Origin: Sphingobacterium alkalisoli
GTDB lineage: Bacteria > Bacteroidota > Bacteroidia > Sphingobacteriales > Sphingobacteriaceae
Direction: 5' to 3'
DNA length: 64,000 bases
Assembly (NCBI RefSeq): GCF_005049105.1
Contig: NZ_SUKA01000005.1
Location: 159,843-223,842 of the forward strand
How positions within the stretch are numbered: position 1 is the stretch's first letter; each line of letters starts with the position of its first letter. Under the pieces are notes generated by a model. It saw only the letters and a list, made by a program, of their open reading frames with translations. It made no database searches and was not told where the DNA came from. Below, in pieces: positions 5,950-14,176 of the stretch. The translations under genes were made by a program, and so were the position numbers.

Positions 5950-7143
5950 TTAAAAATCAATAGTTTTCCCTTTCATAGAACTGCTGTCAATAACGAGCTC
6001 TCTTTTGTAGGCTTGGAAGCTTTCATAATCTTTATGACCGGTCAGGCTCATAACTTCGGGATCCGAGAACCCAGCACTTAACAAGTTAACAACACGAGTA
6101 TGTTTCCAACCGTACAAAGTATATTTATCATCCAAGCCTAATTTTTCTTTTATAGGTCTAAACAAGTCAGAAAAGTAATTTTTGTAAACCCGTTCTTCAC
6201 AGGTTTTTCCATTTTTACCAAAAACATAATAGTTAGGAGGCTTGTTTGTTAAGTCGAGATCCAAAATTATCTGATGAAGTTCATCACAAATAGGTACTAG
6301 TCGATCTCCGGTTTTTGCTGTAGGGGCAATAGCTTTGATTTGCCGACTATCTAAGTCGATATGTTTTACCTGAAGCAAACTGATTTCTCGTGGCCGCATA
6401 CAAGAATAGAAAATCCATTTCATATAATTATATAGTTCGGGAAAAGCTTTAGCTTCTTTCTTTACAGATTTGGCAACAGTAGGAGAGTAATATCTGTTTT
6501 TTTCTGCACGATCTAGCTTTAAATCCAAATCAGCGATCTCAACTTTATAAATTAATCCAGGGAAGATTTTCTTTTCGAGAGAATAGACTTTTTTTGTAAA
6601 TGTTTTTATAAAATTTATGTGGTTGTTATATGTTCGGGAACTCCATTCATATTCATCAAAGCTATTATCCAAAAATTCAATGAAATCTATTGAAGAGACG
6701 TTTGCTAACGGAAGTTCCAACTGGTCTTGGGCATTAAACCAAAACTTCATATTTTCAATAAATGTCTTATATGTTTTAATCGTATTATCCGAAAGATTTT
6801 TCTTTTTGCAGAACTCTAAATATTTGATAAACGCTTCCGATACGGTCCAGTTAGGTTCTGGTTGTGTATCAATTTCTATTTCCTCAACAAATATTTGAGA
6901 TTCCACTTGCTCACCGGGAAGGAAAGGATTAAAACCATTTTGGAGAGCTAGAATAATGTCTGCTTTCAATTCTTCAGCTGCTTTTTGTTTTTCTTCCGGG
7001 TCGTGAAAATAATTTATGCCGTCACGAACATAAAATCTTTTAAATTTACCTGGTTGATCTGGAATCTCGAAATCATAAATAACCCTCCAGTCTCCATTTG
7101 CTGGCCTTATGATGCCCACACTTTTGTACTTTTCAGTTTTCAT
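5950..7143 (-). CDS. Phage integrase, tyrosine recombinase
   Basis: The 397-residue protein has an N-terminal arm-binding part, a core-binding domain (about 95-190) and a catalytic domain (about 225-390). The expected residues are Arg250 (CMRPRE), Lys277 (TAKTGDR), His348 in YGWKHTR, His370 in TGHKD and the nucleophile Tyr379 (QAYKREL). The second conserved Arg is Lys347, a change I associate with a Bacteroidota phage-integrase subgroup. An upstream ATG at 7203 exists, but the MKTEKYKSVG start at 7143 fits the domain better. The gene starts 114 bases from the tRNA-Leu 3' end, its presumed target. Confidence 0.9.
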   Translation of the reverse strand: MKTEKYKSVGIIRPANGDWRVIYDFEIPDQPGKFKRFYVRDGINYFHDPEEKQKAAEELKADIILALQNGFNPFLPGEQVESQIFVEEIEIDTQPEPNWTVSEAFIKYLEFCKKKNLSDNTIKTYKTFIENMKFWFNAQDQLELPLANVSSIDFIEFLDNSFDEYEWSSRTYNNHINFIKTFTKKVYSLEKKIFPGLIYKVEIADLDLKLDRAEKNRYYSPTVAKSVKKEAKAFPELYNYMKWIFYSCMRPREISLLQVKHIDLDSRQIKAIAPTAKTGDRLVPICDELHQIILDLDLTNKPPNYYVFGKNGKTCEERVYKNYFSDLFRPIKEKLGLDDKYTLYGWKHTRVVNLLSAGFSDPEVMSLTGHKDYESFQAYKRELVIDSSSMKGKTIDF

Positions 7144-7217
7144 AAACCTTTTCCTCCGTTTTATATTTGACGACTGAAAATGTGCTGTTTTATGTGCTGG
7201 CACATTCTCAGAAACAG

Positions 7218-7252
7218 AAAAACCTTCCCTATTTTCAATAGAGAAGGTTTTT
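7218..7252 (-). terminator. Terminator after tRNA-Leu, on the prophage side
   Basis: Arms 7218-7227 and 7243-7252 pair over 10 bp with an inner CTATT/AATAG extension; the minus strand then reads a T-run. It lies four bases beyond the tRNA 3' end, between tRNA and integrase. If the phage attachment core ends within the tRNA, this terminator of a host tRNA operon is phage DNA. Confidence 0.75.
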
Positions 7253-7256
7253 AAAG

Positions 7257-7280
7257 TACCTAGGGCGGGAATCGAACCCG
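7257..7280. other. Presumed phage attachment site core (tRNA-Leu 3' end)
   Basis: Tyrosine integrases of this kind usually recombine in the 3' half of a tRNA gene, and the integrase gene is right beside this 3' end. The exact core and its length cannot be fixed without the other prophage end, where this segment should recur as a direct repeat. Confidence 0.4.
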
Positions 7281-7341
7281 CACTCCCTTAACGGGAACAG
7301 GATTTTAAGTCCTGCGTGTCTACCAGTTCCACCACCTAGGC
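7257..7341 (-). tRNA. tRNA-Leu(UAA)
   Basis: The 85-base cloverleaf has acceptor arms GCCTAGG and CCTAGGT, anticodon loop CTTAAAA (anticodon TAA), a long variable arm (CGTTAAGGG) as in type II tRNAs, and a GTTCGATTC T-loop. The 3' CCA is not encoded. It follows tRNA-Gly by five bases and is the insertion target of the prophage. Confidence 0.95.
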
Positions 7342-7346
7342 AACTG

Positions 7347-7419
7347 AGCGAAAGACGAGATTCGAACTCGCGACCCCAACCTTGGCAAGGTTGTGCTCTA
7401 CCAACTGAGCTACTTTCGC
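7347..7419 (-). tRNA. tRNA-Gly(GCC)
   Basis: The 73-base cloverleaf has acceptor arms GCGAAAG and CTTTCGC, anticodon loop TTGCCAA (GCC), discriminator T and no encoded CCA. It is the first gene of a two-tRNA operon with tRNA-Leu. Confidence 0.95.
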
Positions 7420-7430
7420 TTGACGTGGTG

Positions 7431-7461
7431 CAAATATAGAGCTTTCGGCTAAATCTCCAAA
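7431..7461 (-). promoter_or_regulatory. Promoter of the tRNA-Gly/tRNA-Leu operon
   Basis: On the minus strand TTTG (7461-7458) and TATATTTG (7438-7431) are 19 bases apart, matching both boxes of the Bacteroidota promoter. The tRNA-Gly 5' end is 12 bases downstream. Confidence 0.75.
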
Positions 7462-7600
7462 ATAAAAAGGTGTTTTTTCTGAATTATTTCCAGTACGATT
7501 GGAGAGATGTTCTGATGTAATTGAATCAGAAATAGTTACAATTGAGAGTTTGTCGTGCTTGGAAGATAAGAAAAGGAGGGCACCGAAAATGGGGAGAAAA

Positions 7601-7642
7601 GCCAAAATTGTCTAGAAAGCGTACACTTAAAACAATTTTGGC
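7601..7642 (-). terminator. Terminator of the S74-domain gene
   Basis: Perfect 11-bp arms (7601-7611 and 7632-7642) are followed on the minus strand by TTTTCTCC. The hairpin begins 16 bases after the stop of the gene at 7658-8086. The rest of the gap from 7462 to 7600 holds nothing recognisable. Confidence 0.65.
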
Positions 7643-7657
7643 ATTCTATTGTGTCTG

Positions 7658-8086
7658 TTATTTTGATTTTAAGTTATTTACTTCCTGTTGTAGCGCCTCA
7701 ATTTGTGCCTGTTGCTCTTTGAGAGCTGCAACCAATAAGGGAATAAGGTCATTTGAGTTGACCTCTTCATATTTCGCTACCTTTGAAGTATTTTTTCCGG
7801 CAGTATAAAATTGAGATGATTCTTGTACCATATCTGGAAATACGCCCCCCACGTTACTTGCTAAGAAACCATATTGATTTCCTGAGGGTAAGTTTAGTTT
7901 TTTATACTTATCAGTGTTGTAAACGAATGTAACCGGTTCAAGAACTTTTATGCGCTCTGTTGAATTAGAAATTTTGTCTACATTAATTTTTAATTCCTGC
8001 TCATCCAATTGTTGTGCGTTTACGATTATGCATGTTCCAAAGGTTAATGCCAAAACTGAAGTTAAATTTGCTATCGAGATTTTCAT
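7658..8086 (-). CDS. Exported protein with S74-type tail-fibre chaperone domain
   Basis: The 142-residue product has a signal peptide (cleavage near VNAQQ, residue 24). Its body matches the intramolecular chaperone of phage tail spikes (Peptidase_S74): a Thr-Phe-Val-Tyr-Asn strand, GNQYGFLASNV, FPDMV, then NDLIPLLVAALKEQQAQIEAL, which leads into a C-terminal coiled coil. In tail spikes this domain trimerises the fibre and cuts itself off. Here it is nearly alone behind a signal peptide, a form frequent in Bacteroidota, so a trimeric cell-surface protein is inferred. It lies outside the prophage, across the tRNA pair. Confidence 0.75.
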   Translation of the reverse strand: MKISIANLTSVLALTFGTCIIVNAQQLDEQELKINVDKISNSTERIKVLEPVTFVYNTDKYKKLNLPSGNQYGFLASNVGGVFPDMVQESSQFYTAGKNTSKVAKYEEVNSNDLIPLLVAALKEQQAQIEALQQEVNNLKSK

Positions 8087-8196
8087 TTTAAAAAATTAGC
8101 TGTTATTCTTAAATTAAACAATATGCCACCTCTTGTTTCTAAGCAATGTTGCTCCAAACGAAGTTGCTATCTGTGTTTGCTGATTTGATTGCTTTA

Positions 8197-8270
8197 CACA
8201 TATTTAATTCACGCTATTGCGTAGTTATATGTGAAATGTTACGTAATTGCGATCATAGATACGCTATGAT
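8197..8270. repeat. Cluster of short inverted repeats
   Basis: Arms CACATAT (8197-8203) and ATATGTG (8227-8233) enclose ACGC/GCGT (8211-8214, 8219-8222); a second hairpin pairs ATCATAG (8252-8258) with CTATGAT (8264-8270). They follow the stop of the 8285-8590 gene on its strand. No T-tract is seen. The remainder of 8087-8284 is AT-rich with no clear feature. Confidence 0.4.
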
Positions 8271-8284
8271 ACATATAAAGACTG

Positions 8285-8590
8285 TTAGGAAATGTTTGGA
8301 GGCGGACAATGGAGCCGTATAGGAATGTGGGTTACTTTCGTGTCGCCAGAATCAAAATAACGGTCAAAATGGAAATTGATTTCTAAAGGAGCTAAGACAT
8401 TAGTGATATAATAATCATCATCTGCTTGTCGCTCGCTGTCTGAGTCGTCTGACGGTTGGGTATTTGTGTTTTCGGAGTATTCCGTGTCGTATAAGCTTTT
8501 CTCTAAAACAGCATACATACACGTGGTAACCATTAGGAAAAATCCGAATGATAATAATATGTATGTAAACTTTGTCTTGCTCATTAACAT
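8285..8590 (-). CDS. Small membrane-anchored protein of unknown function
   Basis: The 101-residue protein has one N-terminal hydrophobic segment (about 9-28) with a Cys at 24, followed by an acidic Ser/Asp-rich stretch and a C-terminal part with beta-like strands ending in PPPNIS. The segment could be an uncleaved signal anchor. A second in-frame ATG at 8584 is possible. A TATATTTG box at 8637-8630 on the minus strand is a good -7 element for it. The family is not recognised, and the low-complexity acidic middle suggests a fast-evolving gene. Confidence 0.45.
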   Translation of the reverse strand: MLMSKTKFTYILLSFGFFLMVTTCMYAVLEKSLYDTEYSENTNTQPSDDSDSERQADDDYYITNVLAPLEINFHFDRYFDSGDTKVTHIPIRLHCPPPNIS

Positions 8591-8849
8591 AGTGTTTATA
8601 TCACGTAGCTATGCTTGTGATATGAGTTACAAATATAGAAAATTGAGATGTAAAATCAGTTAAAAATTCATGATTTATTTCTATTGAAATGGCTTTGTTA
8701 CAACTACTTAAATAGTACTAATTAATGTATTAAGATAGTTTAAATAGTTCTTTTTTTATATTAATTATGTGTTATTTAGGAGAGAATTTGATATTTGATG
8801 TAGCTGCATATGGATACGGGGAGATTTATTCAATTTTATCAAAATTAAC

Positions 8850-9332
8850 TTAAGAATCTTTATGTATTTTCTCGAGAATGATATCGCTTTCGTATCCTTT
8901 AGCAGAAAGATAGTTGTATATTTTGGATTTCAGCTTTAAATTATATGGCTTTTTTTCGCCATTTGTTTTAAGATCTATTAGATGGTTGATTTTATCCTCG
9001 TATTCTTCGGAATTTATTGTGTTAATTGCATTCTTAATTAATTTTTCGGGTATTTTTTTTAGCTTGAGATGTTGTCTTATTTTTACTTTTCCCCAGCCTT
9101 TAATTCGGAATTTACCAGATGCGTATGCTATAGCAAACCGCTCCTCATTTAAGAAATTTTCGGTGATAAGTTCGGCAATAATATTTTCTGCGTCATCCGA
9201 GTGCATTCCCCATTCGTACAATTTATCCCTTAGCTCTTGTTGTGCGCGTTCCTGATATGCGCAATAATTTTCGGCTTTTAATTTTGCCTGAAGAGGAGTG
9301 TAGTTTTTTTTAGTATAACGAGGGTCATCCAT
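8850..9332 (-). CDS. recX: Regulatory protein RecX
   Basis: RecX binds RecA filaments and limits recombination. The 160 residues show the RecX helical repeats: an early KAENYCAYQERAQQELRDKL helix, ITENFLNEERFAIAYASGKFRIKGWGKVKIRQHL, and a weaker third repeat. The RIKGWGKVKIRQHL block is the family hallmark. It is divergent from murF-alr with 68 bases between the starts; recA is not nearby, as is usual in this phylum. The 259-base gap 8591-8849 beyond it is AT-rich and shows only the promoter of the preceding small gene. Confidence 0.88.
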   Translation of the reverse strand: MDDPRYTKKNYTPLQAKLKAENYCAYQERAQQELRDKLYEWGMHSDDAENIIAELITENFLNEERFAIAYASGKFRIKGWGKVKIRQHLKLKKIPEKLIKNAINTINSEEYEDKINHLIDLKTNGEKKPYNLKLKSKIYNYLSAKGYESDIILEKIHKDS

Positions 9333-9400
9333 AAGTACAAATGTTCAAAAAATAGCTAACTTATTAAAAATAATGATGAAATTCGTAGCAATATTTCATT

Positions 9401-11830
9401 ATGTACACAATAACTTCTGTATTACAAATTCTTTCATCTGAACACTATTTTCTTTCTGACCACGGCCAGGCGATAAGTGAATTGGTTTATGACAGCCGGA
9501 AGGTTCGTAATGTAAAGGAGGGACTGTTTTTTGCTATTAAAAGTAGCAGGGATGGTCATCAGTTTATTCCCGATGCGTATGAAAAAGGCATTAGAAGTTT
9601 CGTGGTATCGGATGAGAATTTCTCGATTTCACCTTATCCTGATGCTAATTTTATTTGGGTGGAGGACGCGCTAAAAGCTATTCAGGCTTTAGCAGAATTT
9701 CACCGTAAGATGTTTACGATTCCGGTCATTGGTATTACGGGAAGTAACGGAAAAACTATTGTCAAGGAATGGTTGTACCAGTTGCTATCCGTAGAACATA
9801 ATGTATATAGAAGTCCGAAGAGTTATAATTCCCAACTGGGGGTTGCCCTCTCAGTTTGGAATCTTCAGGCGGATCACACAATAGCGATTATTGAGGCAGG
9901 TATCAGTCGAGCGGGTGAGATGGAGGCGTTACAGAAAATGATAAATCCGTCGATTGGCATATTGACAAACCTCGGTATAGCACATATGGAAGGCTTTTCT
10001 TCCAAGGCTGAAAAATTGGAAGAAAAATGGAAGCTCTTCAAGAATGCCAAACATGTTTTATTTTCTTCTCATTATGTAGCTGAAGTGGAGAGTATCCAAA
10101 ATAGATTCACTTGGGGCACAAGGGAATCTGATGATTTGCATATTCTGAATCTTTCAAGCCTACATGCTGAATCAAAGGTAACTGCTCGATACCGAGAGAA
10201 GGATTTTGAGTTCATCATCCCTTTTCAAGATAAGGCCTCCATTGAAAATGTGATTACCTGTATTATTGTGATGATACGTTTGGGCTATGATTTTTCCGTT
10301 ATTCAAAACCGTATAAAAGGATTGAAAAGGTTAGAGATGCGGTTGCAGTTGAAGAAAGGTAAGAATAATTGTAGCATCATTGACGACACCTATTCCAATG
10401 ACTTGGCATCTCTGCAGATCGCATTAGATTTTTTGAATCAACAAAATCAATACTCAGAAAAATCTTTAATATTAAGCGGTTTTGTAGATGTAAAGTCTAC
10501 ACAAGAGATGATGGATAAACTGACTCATCTGCTGAATAACCAGATGCTAAAACGCGTTATACTGATCGATCCTTCTTTGTTTAGTGTCGCGGCTGAGATA
10601 CATTCTGAAGTTTTATGTTATACGTCTACGGCAGAGTTGTTAGCGGATCTTCCACGAATTCATTTTAGTAATGAGACCATACTGATCAAAGGAGCGCGTA
10701 AGTTTCGTTTAGAAGAAGTGAGTCAGCAACTGGTTGAAAAATCTCATGATACAGTTTTAGAAATCAACCTAAAGGCCATCGAAAACAACCTCATACATTA
10801 TAGGAGCTTATTACGTAAAGACGTAAAATTAATGGCCATGGTTAAGGCTTTTTCTTATGGAAGCGGGAGTTTCGAGGTAGCTAATATCTTACAGTTCAAT
10901 AAGCTAGATTATCTGACGGTAGCTTTTGTAGATGAAGGTGTAGAGTTAAGAAAGGCCGGTGTGACCTTACCTATAATGGTATTAAGTCCGCATGAAGGTA
11001 CCTTTGATGATATTTTGTCTTATGGATTAGAGCCAGAGATATACTCTATGCGAATTTTAAACGCATTTATTAAATTTTTAGTTGATCGTCAGATCAAGGA
11101 TTACCCAATCCACATTAAACTAGATACCGGTATGCATCGATTAGGATTTACGGCAAACGAATTGGAAGATGCATTCGCGGTTCTTGATAACAGTTTACAA
11201 ATCAAAGTGGTGTCCGTATTCTCGCATTTAGCTGCTTCAGCTGATATAGCATTAAAGGAATTTACTACGCGTCAAATTGAAGAGTTTAAAACGTTAGCGT
11301 TCAGATTGGAGAGCGTTTTAGGATACACCGTACTCAAACATATATGTAATACGGCGGGAATTGTAAACTGGCCAGAGGCACAAATGGATATGGTACGGCT
11401 GGGGATTGGGCTCTATGGAATTGATCTATCTGATAACGCACTACATTTAGAGCCAGTAAATGTACTTAAAACCACTATTTCGCAGATAAAAAAACTGAAT
11501 AAAGAGGAGACTGTTGGGTATGACCGGAAAGGAGTCCTAAAACGTGATAGCCGTATTGCAACTGTCAAAATAGGCTATGCTGACGGATACGATCGGCGTT
11601 TTGGAAATGGAGTCGGTAAAATGATGATCGCTGGTCAAATTATACCTGTAATAGGTAACATTTGTATGGATATGTGTATGCTGGATATAACTGACATAAC
11701 TGCAAATGAAGGAGACGAAGTGGTGGTTTTTCCAGATTTGCTGCAAGCAGCCAAAGATATTGGGACTATACCTTATGAACTGTTAGTTGGTATTTCATCA
11801 CGTGTGAAAAGAATTTATTTTTACGAATAA
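9401..11830 (+). CDS. MurF-Alr fusion: D-Ala-D-Ala adding enzyme and alanine racemase
   Basis: The 809-residue protein joins two steps of wall synthesis. Residues 1-~450 are MurF, which adds D-Ala-D-Ala to the UDP-MurNAc-tripeptide, with the ATP loop at 111-119 (GITGSNGKT). Residues ~455-809 are a PLP alanine racemase: Lys482 in MVKAFSYGSG is the expected PLP lysine, Tyr707 in VGYDRK the probable second catalytic residue, with MVRLGIGLYG and GYADGYDRRFGNG also present. The fusion is a known trait of Bacteroidota and links D-Ala supply to its use. The MurF loop has Ile after GKT, where Thr is usual. Confidence 0.92.
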   Translation: MYTITSVLQILSSEHYFLSDHGQAISELVYDSRKVRNVKEGLFFAIKSSRDGHQFIPDAYEKGIRSFVVSDENFSISPYPDANFIWVEDALKAIQALAEFHRKMFTIPVIGITGSNGKTIVKEWLYQLLSVEHNVYRSPKSYNSQLGVALSVWNLQADHTIAIIEAGISRAGEMEALQKMINPSIGILTNLGIAHMEGFSSKAEKLEEKWKLFKNAKHVLFSSHYVAEVESIQNRFTWGTRESDDLHILNLSSLHAESKVTARYREKDFEFIIPFQDKASIENVITCIIVMIRLGYDFSVIQNRIKGLKRLEMRLQLKKGKNNCSIIDDTYSNDLASLQIALDFLNQQNQYSEKSLILSGFVDVKSTQEMMDKLTHLLNNQMLKRVILIDPSLFSVAAEIHSEVLCYTSTAELLADLPRIHFSNETILIKGARKFRLEEVSQQLVEKSHDTVLEINLKAIENNLIHYRSLLRKDVKLMAMVKAFSYGSGSFEVANILQFNKLDYLTVAFVDEGVELRKAGVTLPIMVLSPHEGTFDDILSYGLEPEIYSMRILNAFIKFLVDRQIKDYPIHIKLDTGMHRLGFTANELEDAFAVLDNSLQIKVVSVFSHLAASADIALKEFTTRQIEEFKTLAFRLESVLGYTVLKHICNTAGIVNWPEAQMDMVRLGIGLYGIDLSDNALHLEPVNVLKTTISQIKKLNKEETVGYDRKGVLKRDSRIATVKIGYADGYDRRFGNGVGKMMIAGQIIPVIGNICMDMCMLDITDITANEGDEVVVFPDLLQAAKDIGTIPYELLVGISSRVKRIYFYE

Positions 11831-11832
11831 TT

Positions 11833-12426
11833 ATGACAAAGAAGATTTTTCAGAAACTACTGTATTATTTAATTAAAGGGACTTTAGTAGTAGTTCCTCT
11901 GGCCGGAGCGGTATTCCTCATTATTTGGATAGTAGCGTCTTTAGATAACACATTGAATATTACACAGCATTTTTTGGAGGATGAAAAGGGGCATCCTTTG
12001 TATATTCCAGGGATCGGTATTTTAACAGTTATTATACTATTAATTATTGTTGGAATTATATTCACTAACCTTGTCACTGATCCTATTAGAAACTGGCTTA
12101 ACCGGACCATAAAACGCATACCATTATTTAATACATTGTATTCGTCCATTAAAGATTTTACCGAAGCTTTTGTAGGTGATGCTAAGAAATTTAACGAACC
12201 TGTTTTGGTCGAGATCAATGAAACTGGAATGAAAAAGATTGGTTTTCTTACGCAGCGAGATTTAAGTAGACTGGGATTGCATGATGAAGTGATTGTTTAC
12301 TTTCCATATTCCTATTCTTTTGCTGGACAAGTTGTTGTGGTTAAGAATGAACGTGTAAAGAAACTAAATATGAACGCGACAGACGCCATGAAATTAGTAG
12401 TTTCTGGAGGAGTAAGTGGTATTTAA
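11833..12426 (+). CDS. DUF502 family membrane protein
   Basis: The 197-residue protein has two strong membrane segments (about 13-36 and 58-80) and conserved DUF502 features: an early G-T-L-V-V-V-P helix start, the PGIG turn and IPLFNTLYSSIKDF, then a soluble C-terminal beta domain with a PYSYSFAGQVVVV stretch. The function is unknown. It starts two bases after the murF-alr stop, so it is co-transcribed with it. Confidence 0.8.
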   Translation: MTKKIFQKLLYYLIKGTLVVVPLAGAVFLIIWIVASLDNTLNITQHFLEDEKGHPLYIPGIGILTVIILLIIVGIIFTNLVTDPIRNWLNRTIKRIPLFNTLYSSIKDFTEAFVGDAKKFNEPVLVEINETGMKKIGFLTQRDLSRLGLHDEVIVYFPYSYSFAGQVVVVKNERVKKLNMNATDAMKLVVSGGVSGI

Positions 12427-12436
12427 AATAATAGAT

Positions 12437-13042
12437 ATGTCGGGTTTTATTGATCGTATATTTGGAGGTAAATCGGAGGTCGATGTAGCTAAAGCTAGAT
12501 ATGCAAGTGCCTTATCATTTGAACGAAGTCAATTGGATAAGTGCTTGCTGGGAGATTATTTGAAGAAACATCCGAAGATTTATTGTAGTTCCTTTAATCA
12601 ATTTTTACAGGGTAATTTGATGAAAGCGGAAGATCGATTGATACCATTATCCGAAGAATTGGATTGCCTCAAAGAATATATTGAATTATACAAAACAATT
12701 CGGGAAGCGCATTTTTATGTTGAGTATGAATTTCCTATAGAGGTAGCTTCATTACAGATATATCCTTTTATGATGTTTCCAATGGTTCAAAATGCTATTC
12801 AAAATGGATACAATACCATGGAAAAGCATCCGATCAAAGTTCGCATTAAAACTATCCATGAAAAAGTACAAATGGAAGTGAGTAACAGAATTAATCATCA
12901 TGTTGTAAATCAAGGAAATACTCATTTCGTGGAATTTTATAAGCAACGTTTATTTATTCACTATCCTGAAGATCACGAACTGATAATGAATAGTAATAGC
13001 AATAAATTTAAAGCAACGGTTAGCATTCAGTTGAATAATTGA
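12437..13042 (+). CDS. Decayed LytS-type histidine kinase-like protein
   Basis: The 201-residue soluble protein keeps the frame of the His_kinase (LytS/YehU) domain: IPLSEELDCLKEYIELYKTIRE matches the usual vPLxEEL..YL.Iq..R block and MVQNAIQNGY matches LvENAikHG. The phosphoacceptor NPHFLFN motif and the glycine boxes of the ATP lid are lost; only the last strands (QRLFIHYPEDHEL, TVSIQL) align. It is therefore probably not an active kinase. The ATG at 12437 is preferred to one at 12416, which would overlap the DUF502 gene. It sits at the end of the murF-alr operon. Confidence 0.65.
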   Translation: MSGFIDRIFGGKSEVDVAKARYASALSFERSQLDKCLLGDYLKKHPKIYCSSFNQFLQGNLMKAEDRLIPLSEELDCLKEYIELYKTIREAHFYVEYEFPIEVASLQIYPFMMFPMVQNAIQNGYNTMEKHPIKVRIKTIHEKVQMEVSNRINHHVVNQGNTHFVEFYKQRLFIHYPEDHELIMNSNSNKFKATVSIQLNN

Positions 13043-13158
13043 GATTTTATTTTTAAAATATAATCGTAAATATTCCGCAATTGCAGTATTTTAAATGCAC
13101 TATTTTTTATATTTATATCGTTAATAGTATAAATAGATGTCGATTAAAAATTAAGAGT

Positions 13159-13425
13159 ATGGTAGGTACATTGATAGAAAAAGAAGAGATTGGTAAGTAT
13201 AAAATTATTCCTGCAGACATAAATAGAGTAGTCGAGCTGAACCAAAAGCTTAGTAATGCACAACGCTTAGGTAACGAGTTTAAATCGAAAGTCGCTATAA
13301 TATTTCAAACAGAGAACGGCCCCAAACGTATCGAGACAACCGTCTGGTCACTGACGGATAACTATATCCAGATTAAAAGTGGTGTCTTGATACCTTTGAT
13401 TTCACTTATTTCTGTAGAATTTTAA
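13159..13425 (+). CDS. Small conserved protein of unknown function
   Basis: The 88-residue protein begins MVGTLIEKEEIGKYKIIP. It has a helix (NRVVELNQKLSNAQRLGNEFKSK) followed by beta strands (VAIIFQTENGPKRIETTVWSLTDNYIQIKSGVLIPL), which could be a small barrel. The frame is open from 13081, but the first 26 residues are low in coding character, so the ATG at 13159 is chosen. A strong palindromic terminator follows seven bases after the stop. I recall similar short proteins in Sphingobacteriaceae but no named family. Confidence 0.6.
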   Translation: MVGTLIEKEEIGKYKIIPADINRVVELNQKLSNAQRLGNEFKSKVAIIFQTENGPKRIETTVWSLTDNYIQIKSGVLIPLISLISVEF

Positions 13426-13431
13426 AAATAC

Positions 13432-13456
13432 CAAAATTTAAATTTTGATTTTTTTT
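13432..13456 (+). terminator. Rho-independent terminator
   Basis: CAAAATTT (13432-13439) and AAATTTTG (13440-13447) form a perfect palindrome followed by A and eight T. It ends the small gene before it. Confidence 0.75.
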
Positions 13457-13527
13457 CCTTCCCTTTGTCTATTTATTAGTTAGATTTAATAAAATAGTTG
13501 TTAAAAATGCAGCGGAGTGTCGACGGT

Positions 13528-13899
13528 CTAATATATGCGAGGACTTTCTAACAAATCGGTGACGTAACCTAATATCTCAAACTCACTATTTCCATCCTCT
13601 AGCATTGAAAAGGTGAGGTACGCAGCATAGATTTCTCCACTAAATACAATATGTTTATCTGCGACTATCGTATCTACAATTTCGTCTCGCACATCTATAC
13701 CGATATGGACTAATTCGTTGTGAAGATTTGTGGAGATGCTTTCATGGCATTCTCCCGAAGCAAATCCTACGATAATATGAAGAATGAGCTTGTCCAGAGT
13801 ATCTGGATCCAATTTAGTAGCGTAGAGCGCAAAGTCAAAACGTTGTTTGGCACTATTAACGATTTTGTCCCAGATTAGGTATTCCGTTTTCGTCTGCAT
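13528..13899 (-). CDS. Hypothetical cytoplasmic protein
   Basis: The 123-residue acidic protein is mostly helical with no signal peptide or membrane segment. The segments FDFALYATKLDPDTLDKLILHIIVGFASGE and TFSMLEDGNSEFEILGYVTDLL are its clearest parts. It stands alone, divergent from the acidic protein at 14177 across a 277-base AT-rich gap (13900-14176) in which no clear promoter was found. The family is not recognised. Confidence 0.5.
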   Translation of the reverse strand: MQTKTEYLIWDKIVNSAKQRFDFALYATKLDPDTLDKLILHIIVGFASGECHESISTNLHNELVHIGIDVRDEIVDTIVADKHIVFSGEIYAAYLTFSMLEDGNSEFEILGYVTDLLESPRIY

Positions 13900-14176
13900 A
13901 ACAAGAAGGTTTATAAAACTGACTTAGGTAAATGTAATGAAATCTTCTCTAAAAAGTAAATTTTTGATCAAAAAATTATTTCATCATTTTTAATATTGAT
14001 ATGATGTCGTTAAAAACTATTTACTAAAGCTAGCGTTATTACTATAGCCGCTAAGTAAAGGTAGTGTAATATACACGGCATGATGGTCATTATTGAAATA
14101 TTTGAAGGTTAGATATTAATAGCACATTTTGAATACGAAACTAATAAAACGTTTATAATTTATAACAAAAAGGAAA

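Larger units (their letters stand above)
1..7264. mobile_element. Right end of an integrated prophage
   Basis: A tail-fibre C-terminus, a lysis cassette, several small unknown genes and a tyrosine integrase lie together and stop exactly at the 3' end of a tRNA-Leu gene, the standard insertion target for such integrases. Virion genes run on the plus strand; the integrase runs on the minus strand with its 5' end toward the tRNA. The left part, with head, packaging and replication genes, is outside the window. The right boundary is inferred from the tRNA, because the second att copy cannot be seen. An integrative element carrying phage-derived genes is a weaker alternative. Confidence 0.85.

Noticed and set aside
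7336..7605. An 89-codon minus-strand frame
   Set aside because: It crosses the tRNA-Gly gene and its promoter.
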